Source: an uncultured Bacillota bacterium
GTDB taxonomy: Bacteria > Bacillota_I > Bacilli_A > RFN20 > CAG-288
Direction of reading: 5' to 3'
Length of the DNA stretch: 64,000 nt
NCBI GenBank assembly: GCA_949300365.1
Contig: CASGEC010000002.1
Coordinates: 103,045 to 167,044 of the forward strand
Shown: piece after piece, positions 1 to 8,776 of the stretch
How the letters are laid out: the number at the start of each line of letters is the position of its first letter
How positions within the stretch are numbered: the first letter of the stretch is position 1
The notes under the pieces: generated by a model
Seen by the model: only the letters and a program-made list of their open reading frames with translations
Told to the model about the DNA's origin: nothing
The model's database searches: none
Program-made: the position numbers and the translations under genes

Positions 1-1
1 C

Positions 2-673
2 TGGTACCTGGACAAAGACTGCACCGAGGAATTCAACCAGATGACGCGCTTTGACGAAAACGTCTCCGTCTATGCCTATTGGCGCCAGATGCAGACCTTC
101 GAGGCCGAATATACCCAGTTGACCGGCTTGGATCCCAACACGGACGATACCTGCGACACGCAGGGAAACAAGCTCGGACAGGGCTATTCCGGAAATGTCA
201 GTGGCACTGGCCTTATCAATGCCGAGAAGAACAGCGGCATCAACGCCTCCAACGGATACTATGTCTCAAGCCTTTACTATCCGGGAGCCTATCTGGAATT
301 CGTCATCGAGTCCGATGCGGATGCCAGCGCGACCTTGAAGCTGCGCCTGACGGCCGAATACTACAACATCGACCTCTCCGACGAGGATTTCCAGGTCCTT
401 GTCAACGGCACGAAGCTCTCCTATAGCGAAATCCATTTCACCGGCGTCGTCGAGGACATGACAAGCGAGAAGAAGAGACCCTTCACCGATTACTACATCA
501 ACGAGTGCAATCTCAAGAAGGGCGAGAACGTCATCCGCCTGAGCGTCGAGAACGAGGACTCTCCCCAGACCGGTGCAGGAAGCATGGATGCCAAGGCGCC
601 GGCCGTCGATTGCCTCTATCTTATCTCCGATGCCAACCTGACCTGGGATCCCTATACCGAGAATATCCAATAG
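2..673 (+). CDS. C-terminal part of a surface protein with a CBM6/CBM35-like module (5' end outside window)
   Basis: The frame is open from the first bases, so the true start lies left of the window. The visible part contains the FEAEYTQLTG stretch, typical of the start of CBM6/CBM35 carbohydrate-binding modules (family pattern yEAExaxLxG), then a beta-rich region with alternating hydrophobics (SNGYYVSSLYYPGAYLEF, ATLKLRLTAEYYN) that fits a jelly-roll. No catalytic motif and no C-terminal anchor are seen. It ends just before a membrane protein and a GH3 glycosidase, with the next ribosome-binding site overlapping its stop, so it is probably the first visible gene of one glycan-utilisation operon. 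Inferred role: binding polysaccharide, or the C-terminal module of a glycosidase whose catalytic domain is upstream. Confidence 0.6.
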   Translation, partial: WYLDKDCTEEFNQMTRFDENVSVYAYWRQMQTFEAEYTQLTGLDPNTDDTCDTQGNKLGQGYSGNVSGTGLINAEKNSGINASNGYYVSSLYYPGAYLEFVIESDADASATLKLRLTAEYYNIDLSDEDFQVLVNGTKLSYSEIHFTGVVEDMTSEKKRPFTDYYINECNLKKGENVIRLSVENEDSPQTGAGSMDAKAPAVDCLYLISDANLTWDPYTENIQ

Positions 674-682
674 GAGGTCCGG

Positions 683-1117
683 ATGATCGAAAGACTGAAA
701 TCCCTTGTCCAAGGAAGGATTCTTTCCCTCTCCTTTCTTCTTTTTGGCTTCCTATGCGGAATCATCGTCCTTGTCGTCTATTGCCTGACGGGGACGAATG
801 ACTTCGTGACTCAGCTGAGCCCGCTTGTCATCGCCTTCCTTGCCGTAGGCGCAATTTTGTGCCTGCCCCCGCTCTTTCTGAGGAACGAGCGCTTCTTCCT
901 CTTCCTTCCCTTCCTCTGCTATCTTTTCGCCTTCTTCGAGTTCATCGTCGTCCAGGTCAACTACATCGCCAACGTCCTTGTCAGCATCGACGGCAACACC
1001 TTCTCCGCTTCTTTCATCCTGACCATCGTCTTCTTCCTTCTTGCCATCCTTTCGGGCATTGTCTCCTTCTCCCTTTTTAGGGAAAGGAAAACGGTGACGG
1101 AGGCCAACGGAAAATGA
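683..1117 (+). CDS. Small four-helix membrane protein of unknown function
   Basis: 144 residues with four predicted membrane spans (about 14-38, 46-66, 71-92 and 106-132) and a charged C-terminus. The AGGAGG ribosome-binding site at 672-677 overlaps the upstream stop codon, and the downstream GH3 gene begins in an ATGA overlap, so all three are probably co-transcribed and translationally coupled. I recognise no family. Its place between a glycan-binding protein and a membrane-anchored GH3 suggests an accessory or chaperone role for these surface proteins, but this is inference from position only. Confidence 0.65.
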   Translation: MIERLKSLVQGRILSLSFLLFGFLCGIIVLVVYCLTGTNDFVTQLSPLVIAFLAVGAILCLPPLFLRNERFFLFLPFLCYLFAFFEFIVVQVNYIANVLVSIDGNTFSASFILTIVFFLLAILSGIVSFSLFRERKTVTEANGK

Positions 1118-3996
1118 AACTGTTCAACAAGAAAATCTGGGAAGTCGTCTTCGTCTCCTCCACCGCCGTCTTCTGCCTTGGAAAGGCCGTCTATGATGCC
1201 GCTAGTGCCAACCCAAACCAAGTCAACGATTTCTTCGGCATCCAGCAGACAACCGCTTTCTCCGGATATTTTGGACGTGACTATGAAAACGCCGACGAGG
1301 TCAAGGCCTATTGCCAGGAAGTGGGAAGGGAAGTCCAGCAGGAAGGAACCGTCCTCCTGAAGAACGAAAACAACGCCCTCCCGCTTTCCAAGGGCGAGAA
1401 GGTCTCCCTCTTCTTCAATGGCTCCGGACGCTTCAACTATGCGACCTCCGGTTCCTCCGCGGCCGATACCAGCAACTACAAGAACCTCAACCAGGCTCTG
1501 ACCGATGCCGGACTATCTGTCAACAAGACCCTCTGGGACTTTACGAGTTCCGAATCCTTCACCAAGGAATATCGCCGTTATTTGCGCGGACAGAACTACA
1601 AGATCAGCGAAGCGCCCTATTCCGCCTATAGCGACGAGGTGAAGAAGACCTTCGCGGAGTATAAAACCGCCATCTTCACCATCTCCAGGGACTCCGGCGA
1701 AGGAAAGGACATCAATGCCCGCAACGCCGATACGATCGATGGCTCCTATTTGACCTTGAGCCAAGAGGAGCTCGATATGCTTAAGGAGATGACAAAGCTC
1801 AAGAAGGAGGGGACGATTGGCAAGATCGTTGTCCTCCTCAATAGCTCCCAGGGCATCCAGCTTGATTTCCTCTCCGATCCGGACGTGGATGTCGATGCCT
1901 GCCTCTTTGTCGGCAATGTCGGCGCCTATGGTATCGATGGCATGGCGGACGTCCTTGTCGGCAACGTCAATCCTTCCGGTAGGCTTTCCGACACGCTTTT
2001 GAAGGACAACTTCTCCTCGCCGGCGATGGCAAGCTGGGTCCTCAATACCGGCATGTCCTATTCCCAGGTCTACGACAACAGCAAGGATCTCCACGCGACC
2101 CAGCAGTACTATGGTGTCAATCTCGAGGGCATCTATGTCGGCTATCGCTACTATGAGACCCGCTACTACGATAGCGTCATGAAGGCGACGGGTGTCGGAG
2201 ACTACGACTATGATGACGTTGTCGCCTATCCTTTCGGCTATGGCCTGAGCTATACCGACTTTTCCTACTCCGACTACAAGGTCACGGAGGACGATAACGG
2301 GGACTTTGCCGTCACCCTGAAAGTCACAAACGAAGGCAAGACGGCCGGTAAGGAAGTCGTTCAGATCTATCTCTCCAAGCCCTATACGGACTACGATAAG
2401 AAAAACGGCATCGAGAAGAGCGCCGTTGAGCTTGTCGGCTTCGACAAGACGGAAATCCTTGCCCCAAAGGGGGAAGAGGGCGATAGTCAAGAAGTGACGA
2501 TCACTATTCCCCGTGAGAAGATGAAGTCCTATGACGCCAACGGGGCCAAGACCTACATCGTCGACGAAGGCGACTATTCCCTGGTCCTTGGAAAGGATAG
2601 CCACGATGCCACGAACAACCTCCTTGCCAGCAAGGGAAAGGGAAATGTCGGCGGCGAGAGCGCCTTCGTCTATACCTTCCACCAGGACGAACTGGATACG
2701 AAGACCTATAGCACATCCACCCATACCGGAAAGCCGATCACGAACCTCTTTGACGAAAGCGACATCAACCGCTATTCCCATCGTGGCGACAACAAGGTCA
2801 CCTATGTCAGCCGCAGCAACTGGGAGAAGACCTTCCCCACAGCGTCCGTCACCTTGACCATCAACGATGAGATGAAGAAGGACCTTGCTCCCAATAGGAG
2901 CTATACGGAGACGGAGACGGCGCTTCCAACCTACGGTGCGGAGCAAAAGTGGCGTTTGGCTCAGCTTCGCTCCACAGAGAAGAATCCTATTCCCTACGAT
3001 GATGAGAGGTGGGACGAGCTCCTCGACCAGATGAGCTTTGCCGACCAAAGCCTCTTGATCACCTCGGCCTCCTTCTCCACCGTTGCCCTTCCTTCCGTCA
3101 GCAAACCCGTGACGGCCGAGGACGATGGCCCGACGGGTGTCAGCCACACGAAGACGGGAACCTCCTTCTGCAGCGAAGGTATCTGGGCCTGCACCTTCAA
3201 CGTCGAACTGATCGAGAAGGTCGGCGATGCCCTGGCGGAGGATTGTATCGAGGCGGGAAAGACGGGTCTATTTGCCGGCGGCGTCAACATCCACAGGACA
3301 CCTTTCGGCGGAAGAAACCACGAGTACTTCTCCGAGGATCCCTTCCTTTCGGGAGAGGCCGGAAAGGCGGAAGTGATCGGGCTCCAGAAGAAGGGCGTCA
3401 TCGCCCACGTCAAGCACCTTGCCTTCAACGAGATGGAGAGCAACCGCAACGGTATCGGCATCTGGCTTTCGGAACAGGAGGCCAGGGAAATCCTTCTTGC
3501 CCCCTTTGAGGCCTGCCTTGCCATCGACGAGGGAAACTCCCACGGCGTGATGTCTTCCTTCAACCGCATCGGCACCATCTGGGCGGGCGGACACGACAAC
3601 CTCCAGAACGCCCTGATCCGCGGCGAGTGGGGCTTTGATGGCTATGCCATCACCGACATGGCCGATTCCAATGGCGCCTTCTACATGACCTATCAGGACG
3701 GAATCCTCAACGGGACCGACTGCTACCTTGGCGGCGGCTCGGAAAGTGCCCTAAATGCCTTTAGGAATTCCCCGACCTTCGCCCACAGGATGCGGGAGAG
3801 CTGCCATCGTATCCTCTATGCCGTTGGAAACTTCTCCAGGGCGATGAACGGCTATGGCGAAAACGATGACGTCAAGGTCGAGATGCCTTGGTGGCAGACA
3901 ACCCTGATCGCTGTCGATAGTGTCCTTGTGGCAATCTCCTTGGCTTCCATCGGACTCTACGTCACAAGCCTCATCCTTGAGAAGAAAAGACAATGA
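1114..3996 (+). CDS. Membrane-anchored, domain-permuted GH3 beta-glycosidase
   Basis: 960 residues. An N-terminal hydrophobic segment (about 9-30) and a C-terminal span (about 926-954, followed by KKRQ) suggest an enzyme tethered at both ends on the outer face. The GH3 order is inverted: the C-domain signature (QQEGTVLLKNENNALPL) comes first at about 70-100, a fibronectin-III-like segment (VTNEGKTAGKEVVQIYL) near 410, and the TIM-barrel half last, with RNHEYFSEDPFLSGE near 735, KHLAFNE, then GYAITDMAD where D848 matches the GH3 nucleophile. Permuted GH3 enzymes are known in rumen and gut Firmicutes. Substrate unknown (beta-glucoside or xyloside). It shares an operon with the two genes before it and is followed by a terminator. 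Confidence 0.88.
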   Translation: MKLFNKKIWEVVFVSSTAVFCLGKAVYDAASANPNQVNDFFGIQQTTAFSGYFGRDYENADEVKAYCQEVGREVQQEGTVLLKNENNALPLSKGEKVSLFFNGSGRFNYATSGSSAADTSNYKNLNQALTDAGLSVNKTLWDFTSSESFTKEYRRYLRGQNYKISEAPYSAYSDEVKKTFAEYKTAIFTISRDSGEGKDINARNADTIDGSYLTLSQEELDMLKEMTKLKKEGTIGKIVVLLNSSQGIQLDFLSDPDVDVDACLFVGNVGAYGIDGMADVLVGNVNPSGRLSDTLLKDNFSSPAMASWVLNTGMSYSQVYDNSKDLHATQQYYGVNLEGIYVGYRYYETRYYDSVMKATGVGDYDYDDVVAYPFGYGLSYTDFSYSDYKVTEDDNGDFAVTLKVTNEGKTAGKEVVQIYLSKPYTDYDKKNGIEKSAVELVGFDKTEILAPKGEEGDSQEVTITIPREKMKSYDANGAKTYIVDEGDYSLVLGKDSHDATNNLLASKGKGNVGGESAFVYTFHQDELDTKTYSTSTHTGKPITNLFDESDINRYSHRGDNKVTYVSRSNWEKTFPTASVTLTINDEMKKDLAPNRSYTETETALPTYGAEQKWRLAQLRSTEKNPIPYDDERWDELLDQMSFADQSLLITSASFSTVALPSVSKPVTAEDDGPTGVSHTKTGTSFCSEGIWACTFNVELIEKVGDALAEDCIEAGKTGLFAGGVNIHRTPFGGRNHEYFSEDPFLSGEAGKAEVIGLQKKGVIAHVKHLAFNEMESNRNGIGIWLSEQEAREILLAPFEACLAIDEGNSHGVMSSFNRIGTIWAGGHDNLQNALIRGEWGFDGYAITDMADSNGAFYMTYQDGILNGTDCYLGGGSESALNAFRNSPTFAHRMRESCHRILYAVGNFSRAMNGYGENDDVKVEMPWWQTTLIAVDSVLVAISLASIGLYVTSLILEKKRQ

Positions 3997-4044
3997 TTTC
4001 CCTTTCAGGCCAATGACCCCAAAGGATCGTTGATTCTGGAAAGG

Positions 4045-4075
4045 CCCCGTTTGCAAAGACGGGGTTTTCCTTTTT
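4045..4075 (+). terminator. Intrinsic terminator after the GH3 gene
   Basis: Stem CCCCGT (4045-4050) with ACGGGG (4059-4064), 8-base loop, then TTTTCCTTTTT. It sits between the convergent GH3 and response-regulator genes; the run of T favours action on the plus strand. Confidence 0.85.
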
Positions 4076-4807
4076 CTAGAGAAGGATCGTTCCCTTTTCG
4101 CCCAGGAGCTTGATGTAGCTTTCCCGGACGTCGTTTTCCTTGCGGTGGCTGATGGGAAGGCGCTCTCCGTCATAAAGGAGGACCTTGCCCTTCGAGAATT
4201 CCTTGATAGCCTTGAAATGGACGAGGAATGACTTGTGGATGCGAAGGAAACCAAAGGGAAGAAGCCTTTCCTCCAATCGATCCATGGTTGAGGAAAGAAG
4301 GGTCGTCTTCTCTTCGCCCTTCAGATGCAGCTCCTGATAGTCCCCATAGGATTCCAGATACAGGATGTCCGAGATGGCGACGTTGAGGACCTGCTTCTTG
4401 GAGACGAACTCGAGGTATTTCGGAAGGGCCTTCTTGGCCATGTCGATATAGGCCGTCAAAACGGAGGCCATGTCCTTGAGGAAGGCATTCTTGCGGATGA
4501 ACCCGAAGGGGTGAACAGAGAAGGACTCAAAGACCTTGTCTTCCCGGGAGGAGAGGAAGATGAATGTCGGTGGGTCGACGATTTGGGCGACTTGCTTGGC
4601 TAGGGCGATGCCGTCCATCTCCGGGATTTCGATATCCAAAAAGAGAAGGTCGTCCTTTCTCTTGGCGTCAAGGTAGGCCTTGGCCGAGGTAAAGCAGTCC
4701 AGGGAGAGAAGAAGGCCCCGGCTTTCAAAAAAGCCCACAAGGGATCCGGAGACGATCTTCAGGAAGGCGGTATCGTCATCGACGATCGCGGCGTTAATCT
4801 TCTTCAT
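4076..4807 (-). CDS. LytTR-family response regulator (AgrA/LytR type)
   Basis: 243 residues. An N-terminal receiver domain has the acidic cluster DDD at 10-12 and phospho-acceptor D58 in LLFLDIEIPEMDG; the C-terminal LytTR DNA-binding domain spans about 130-235 (DILYLESYGDYQELHL, GFLRIHKSFLVH). I chose the ATG at 4807 because AGGGAG lies about 8 bases upstream; an in-frame TTG at 4813 is too close to it. The gene overlaps the end of the sensor kinase by 14 bases, so they form one operon. Family knowledge: LytTR regulators bind direct repeats upstream of target promoters, often for surface, bacteriocin or competence functions. The target cannot be assigned here. Confidence 0.9.
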   Translation of the reverse strand: MKKINAAIVDDDTAFLKIVSGSLVGFFESRGLLLSLDCFTSAKAYLDAKRKDDLLFLDIEIPEMDGIALAKQVAQIVDPPTFIFLSSREDKVFESFSVHPFGFIRKNAFLKDMASVLTAYIDMAKKALPKYLEFVSKKQVLNVAISDILYLESYGDYQELHLKGEEKTTLLSSTMDRLEERLLPFGFLRIHKSFLVHFKAIKEFSKGKVLLYDGERLPISHRKENDVRESYIKLLGEKGTILL

Positions 4808-6155
4808 CGACAAGCTCCCTGTCCATCAGATAGGCACGGACGACAAAAAGGCCTTCCTCCTTCTGGAAAGTGGCAAAGCCATGGTATTTCTGGCAGATGC
4901 CCTGAATGATACGACAGCCCAGCCCATGGACAAGGCTATCGTTCTTCGTGGTCTTCAGATGCTGGAGTTCGTCCTTCCTGAAATCCTGCTTGACCGGATT
5001 CTTGCACTGGAGGAAGAGCTTGTCCGTGCCATAGACGATGTTGAGGTTGATGGTCCTATCCTCGGCCCGTTCCCTATCCAGGCATTCGATGGCGTTGTCG
5101 ACGATGTTGGTCAAGAGGGAACAGAGATCGTAGTCGTCAAAGGGAAGCTTGTCCGGGACGATGGCACGGCAGCTTAGCGCCACGTCATGGTTCTTGGCCT
5201 TGCGTCTTTCCAGGGTGATGATGGTCTTGATGGCCTCGTTGTTGCAATCGAAGGTGGAAAGGGAAGGGAGGACGTTTGCTTGGAAGGAATCGAAATAGTC
5301 TCTCAGGCCATCGAGGTTACCCGAATCCAAATAGCTCTTCATCAAGGCGACCTGGTTGCGGATATCGTGGCGGATCTTGCGGATTTCCTCGATGTTGCTT
5401 CTTGTCAGCTTGAGCATTTCCATGTTGCTCTGGCCCATTCTCGTCTTGGCCTCGAAGATGAGGGCATCCTTTCTTTCCTTGCTGATGGCATAGACAAGAA
5501 GATAGCCAACGATCGTCATCAGGTAAAGGATGAGAAGGGCAGCGATTTCCGTTGCCGTATAGAAGAAAGCAAGCGGATGGAGATGGTTGGCGATGGCAAA
5601 GAAGACGAAGAAGGCGGAGAAGACGGCATCGGCGAAAATGGCAATCGTCGCTCCTAGGGGTATGGTCTTGAACTTGTCCAGGGAGAAATGATGAATGAGG
5701 ATAGCGACGGCGACGGTCAAAAGGATAGCTGGAATGCGGCCCCAGAGAAGGTTGACCGTCGTATTCATGGCATCCATGCAGCGCATGGCAAACTCATCGA
5801 TCAGCATGGCGTTGGCGTAAAGGACGGAAGTGAGGATGATCTTCTGGGAATTGTTTGGATGCTTGCTGAAGGCCAAGGAATAGATGATAAAGGAAACGAG
5901 ATATCCGAGCGGGAAATTGATACCGGCGAAGAATGGCACGGCCTTAGCCAATCCAAAGACAAGACAGCTTACGAAAGTCAGGCCAGCAAACAGCAAGACA
6001 ATCCGCAGAATGAAAAAGAGGATTTCTTTTATCTCCGTCCATTTTTTCGGGGCATCCAAAACAAGAGGCAAGGCAAAAGCCAAGGCGAGGATTTCCATCA
6101 CGGTGGCGCCGTCGTAGGCAAAACAGAAGTAATCGACGATAAAGTTTGAGTCCAT
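4794..6155 (-). CDS. AgrC-like GHKL sensor histidine kinase
   Basis: 453 residues. The N-terminal 230 residues carry six to seven membrane spans, the usual layout of peptide-sensing kinases of this class. The cytosolic part has the phospho-acceptor H263 in IRKIRHDIRNQ, an N box (LLTNIVDNAIECL) and a G box (GLGCRIIQGICQKYHG). The ATG at 6155 has no good ribosome-binding site, and a possible promoter lies just upstream. It pairs with the LytTR regulator that overlaps its end. No precursor gene for a cyclic autoinducer or AgrB homologue is seen beside it. The only double-glycine peptide in the window is far away (62976). Confidence 0.88.
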   Translation of the reverse strand: MDSNFIVDYFCFAYDGATVMEILALAFALPLVLDAPKKWTEIKEILFFILRIVLLFAGLTFVSCLVFGLAKAVPFFAGINFPLGYLVSFIIYSLAFSKHPNNSQKIILTSVLYANAMLIDEFAMRCMDAMNTTVNLLWGRIPAILLTVAVAILIHHFSLDKFKTIPLGATIAIFADAVFSAFFVFFAIANHLHPLAFFYTATEIAALLILYLMTIVGYLLVYAISKERKDALIFEAKTRMGQSNMEMLKLTRSNIEEIRKIRHDIRNQVALMKSYLDSGNLDGLRDYFDSFQANVLPSLSTFDCNNEAIKTIITLERRKAKNHDVALSCRAIVPDKLPFDDYDLCSLLTNIVDNAIECLDRERAEDRTINLNIVYGTDKLFLQCKNPVKQDFRKDELQHLKTTKNDSLVHGLGCRIIQGICQKYHGFATFQKEEGLFVVRAYLMDRELVDEED

Positions 6156-6187
6156 AACAATGAAAATAGGTTTGTTTTTACACTAAT

Positions 6188-6215
6188 ATTTTAGCCATGT
6201 ACAAGAGCAATGCAA
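6188..6215 (-). promoter_or_regulatory. Possible promoter of the two-component operon
   Basis: On the minus strand TTGCAT (6215-6210), 16-base spacer, TAAAAT (6193-6188). The divergent gap 6156-6271 also holds a perfect palindrome TGAAATTTCA at 6242-6251, a candidate operator. Both are modest matches. Confidence 0.4.
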
Positions 6216-6271
6216 GGGCTTTCATGGAATTTCGAAAACACTGAAATTTCACTTGAAAAAAAGGCCATTCG

Positions 6272-6301
6272 TTGACTTTGGATTTCCTCTTTCTATATAA
6301 T
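6272..6301 (+). promoter_or_regulatory. Sigma-A promoter of the rimP-nusA-infB operon
   Basis: TTGACT (6272-6277), 18-base spacer, TATAAT (6296-6301). It precedes a leader of about 80 bases and the rimP ribosome-binding site GGGGAGG at 6381. Confidence 0.85.
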
Positions 6302-6330
6302 TGTTGTGTCTTGGGAAACCAGGACGCATT

Positions 6331-6379
6331 CTTAATCGTGAAAGATTGAGGGTGGGCCTATGGCTCACTCTTTCTTTTT
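6331..6379 (+). promoter_or_regulatory. rimP leader attenuator (intrinsic terminator in the 5' UTR)
   Basis: Two adjacent hairpins can form. CTTAATC (6331-6337) pairs with GATTGAG (6344-6350). GGGTGGGCC (6350-6358) pairs with GGCTCACTC (6362-6370) through a 3-base loop and is followed by TTTCTTTTT, the layout of an intrinsic terminator placed between promoter and first gene. In Bacillus subtilis, NusA-dependent termination in this leader is known to autoregulate the operon; the same role is inferred here. Confidence 0.65.
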
Positions 6380-6391
6380 AGGGGAGGAAAG

Positions 6392-6850
6392 ATGAATCCG
6401 GAAACATTGAAAAAGGTTGGGGAAGTCCTGAAAGAGGAGGCTCAGAAAGAGGGCCTAGAGCTTGTCAGCGTCCGTTTCTTCAACGACAGTCTCAACGGCC
6501 CGACACTGGAAGTCCTTATCGATCACGACTACCAGATCACGATGGATGAGATCTCCCTCTATACCGAAAAGGTCTCGCCGCTTCTCGATGCCATTCCCGG
6601 CCTTGAGGAAAGCTACCTTCTGGATATCTCTTCCGGAGGGGGCGAGAAGCAAATTCCCTTCGCGGATCTGGGAAAGCTCGTCGGTCACTATCTCGATATC
6701 GTCCTCAAGGATGGACGCAAGGAGACGATGAAGCTTCTCAAGGTCGAGGACGGGAAAGCGGAATTCGTTTATTTCATCAAGGGACGCCGCAAGAAGGAAG
6801 TCCTCATGGAAGATGACATTCGTTCGATGAAAATGGGTTATAAAGCCTAA
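6392..6850 (+). CDS. rimP: Ribosome maturation factor RimP
   Basis: 152 residues, the normal size for RimP (YlxS), which binds the 30S precursor and helps 16S maturation. Recognisable family features are EEAQKEGLELVSVRFF, LEVLIDHD, the EKVSPLLDAIPGLEESYLLDISSGG region with the usual S-P-G pattern shifted to SSGGGEK, and a C-terminal SH3-like barrel. Strong ribosome-binding site GGGGAGG 5 bases before the ATG. First gene of the conserved rimP-nusA-ylxR-ylxQ-infB-rbfA order, which supports the call strongly. Confidence 0.95.
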   Translation: MNPETLKKVGEVLKEEAQKEGLELVSVRFFNDSLNGPTLEVLIDHDYQITMDEISLYTEKVSPLLDAIPGLEESYLLDISSGGGEKQIPFADLGKLVGHYLDIVLKDGRKETMKLLKVEDGKAEFVYFIKGRRKKEVLMEDDIRSMKMGYKA

Positions 6851-6874
6851 ATGGCCAATGGAGGAATGCAAGAA

Positions 6875-8776
6875 ATGCCCGAAGAAGTCAAGACAGAAGA
6901 AGTCGTGAAGAAGAGAAGAGGTCGTAAGCCCAAGGCTCTTGAGGAGCCCAAGAAGATCACCGGAAAGGTCGACAGCAACCGCTTTATCCTCGCTGCCGGC
7001 GATATCGAGAAGGATCTTCTCGTCAAGGCCAACGACGTCACCGGAATCCTGATCCAGACGATGGAACAGGCCTATCTTGAGTGGTCCTATCCTGGACTTT
7101 TCAAGGATAGGGACAATCCCGATCCAGCCAAGTCCCTTATCCGCTGCGAGGTCGAGTTCGAAAACGACTTCAGCAAGTTCAAGATCTACGACATCAAGAC
7201 CGTCACCCTCGATGACGAAATCGTCGATGATGCCTATCAGATTTCCCCGGAGGATGCTGCCCAGTACAAGGAGAATCCCCAGGTCGGCGATGTCATCCGC
7301 ATCCCCTTTGATGTCTCCAAGCTCGACAAGGCCTATGTCCGCCGCGTCAAGCAGCTCTTTCAGAGCCATCTCAAGGACGCCTCCAAGCAGGCTATCCTTT
7401 CTGTCTATTCCGATCGCATCGGCCAGCTGATCGAGGGAACGGTCACCAGAGTCGAACCCAATTCCAATACCTATGAGCTTTCTTTCGGAAAGGCCGTCGG
7501 ATTCCTCAGGCGCAACAATCTCATTCCCAACGACAAATTCGTCACGCAGGACCGCGTCCTCGTCTATCTCAGCGACGTTTCCGAAAAGAGCAATCCGCCG
7601 AGCCTTGTCATCTCCCGCAGCAGCGACAAGTTCATGGCCAAGCTTTTCGAAAGGGCCATTCCGGAGCTCTCCACGGGCGAAGTCGAGATCAAGGGCATCG
7701 CCAGGGAAGCCGGAAGAAGGACCAAGATCTTCGTCTACAGCCGCTATAAGAACATCGATCCGGTCGGAACCTGCCTCGGCATCGAATCCAACCGTATCCG
7801 CAGCGTCCTTAATGAGGTCCACGGCGAGAAGGTCGACGTCCTCCGCTATGAGGACAACAAGGCTCTACAGATTTTGGAGGCCATGAAGCCGGCGGCGGTC
7901 ATCGGCCTTAGCTGCCCCGAGGATTTCTTCGACGAGAACGTCCACTATGACGAGCTTGAGAAGGAAGAGGGCTATGAATTCCCCCATATCGTCGCCGTCG
8001 TCAGCAACGGAAGCCAGGGCATCGCCATCGGTACTGGCGGTGTCAATGTCCGTCTTGCCAGCCAGCTTACCCAGTGCACCATTTCCGTCCTTCAGGCCGA
8101 TGAGGCCATCCGTCAGGGCGTGAAGTACGATTCCGTCTCCGACATCATCGAGAAGGCCAAGGCCTGGAAGGAAAGACAGGAAGCCCTCGATAAGGCCGCC
8201 TCTGCCTCTGCGGAAGAAAAGCCTGTCGAGGAAGAAAAGCCTGTCCTTGAGGAGAGTGCTCCTGCTCCTGTCGAAGAGGAGATGAGCAAGGCCCCTGTCG
8301 TCGAGACTTCTGCCCCTGCTGTGGAGACGCCTGTTTCTACGGAAACTCCTGTCGTTGAGGAAAAGCCTGTCGAGAAGGAGCCTACAAAGCCCGAAGTCGA
8401 CGAGAGCAAGCTTGCTCCGAAGGTCGATTCCACCACGACCGAGATGAAGGAAGCCCCGATCCAGCACGTCGAGATCCGCAACAAGCCGAAGATTTCCCTC
8501 TCCGATCTCGAAGAGGCCCTGAGCCAGAAGAAGGGACCCAGCGAGACCCGCTCCTACAAGAAGCGCTATCGGAGAAACGACGAACAGCAGACTGCCACCA
8601 AGGACGAACCCAGCAAGGCCGCCACGGCGACTGCCATGCCGATCTATACCGACGAGGAACTCAAGGCGATGGAGGAGCAGGAGGCGATGATGGACGAGAA
8701 CGACTACGACTCCTACGATGAGGATCTCGAGCAGTACGATTACTACGAGGACGACGAAGACAAGAAGAGGAACTGA
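6875..8776 (+). CDS. nusA: Transcription termination/antitermination factor NusA with a long acidic tail
   Basis: The ATG at 6875 is preferred: GGAGGA lies at 6860-6865 with a 9-base spacer, whereas an in-frame ATG at 6851 (8 codons longer) has no ribosome-binding site. It gives 633 residues. N-terminal RNA-polymerase-binding domain, S1 domain (DRIGQLIEGTVTRVEPN), then KH1 and KH2 (AIGTGGVNVRLASQLT) up to about residue 430. The remaining 200 residues are Glu/Pro/Val-rich, end in a Tyr/Asp run (YDSYDEDLEQYDYYEDDED), and have no counterpart in the roughly 370-residue Bacillus protein; some Mollicutes have extended NusA. The tail is probably disordered. It acts in pausing, termination and rRNA antitermination. 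Confidence 0.94.
   Translation: MPEEVKTEEVVKKRRGRKPKALEEPKKITGKVDSNRFILAAGDIEKDLLVKANDVTGILIQTMEQAYLEWSYPGLFKDRDNPDPAKSLIRCEVEFENDFSKFKIYDIKTVTLDDEIVDDAYQISPEDAAQYKENPQVGDVIRIPFDVSKLDKAYVRRVKQLFQSHLKDASKQAILSVYSDRIGQLIEGTVTRVEPNSNTYELSFGKAVGFLRRNNLIPNDKFVTQDRVLVYLSDVSEKSNPPSLVISRSSDKFMAKLFERAIPELSTGEVEIKGIAREAGRRTKIFVYSRYKNIDPVGTCLGIESNRIRSVLNEVHGEKVDVLRYEDNKALQILEAMKPAAVIGLSCPEDFFDENVHYDELEKEEGYEFPHIVAVVSNGSQGIAIGTGGVNVRLASQLTQCTISVLQADEAIRQGVKYDSVSDIIEKAKAWKERQEALDKAASASAEEKPVEEEKPVLEESAPAPVEEEMSKAPVVETSAPAVETPVSTETPVVEEKPVEKEPTKPEVDESKLAPKVDSTTTEMKEAPIQHVEIRNKPKISLSDLEEALSQKKGPSETRSYKKRYRRNDEQQTATKDEPSKAATATAMPIYTDEELKAMEEQEAMMDENDYDSYDEDLEQYDYYEDDEDKKRN

Noticed and set aside
4076..6155. 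Complete agr-type quorum-sensing locus
   Set aside because: Only the regulator and kinase are present; no AgrB-like peptidase or short precursor peptide flanks them.
6851..6874. Upstream ATG of nusA at 6851
   Set aside because: No ribosome-binding site before it, whereas GGAGGA stands 9 bases before the ATG at 6875.
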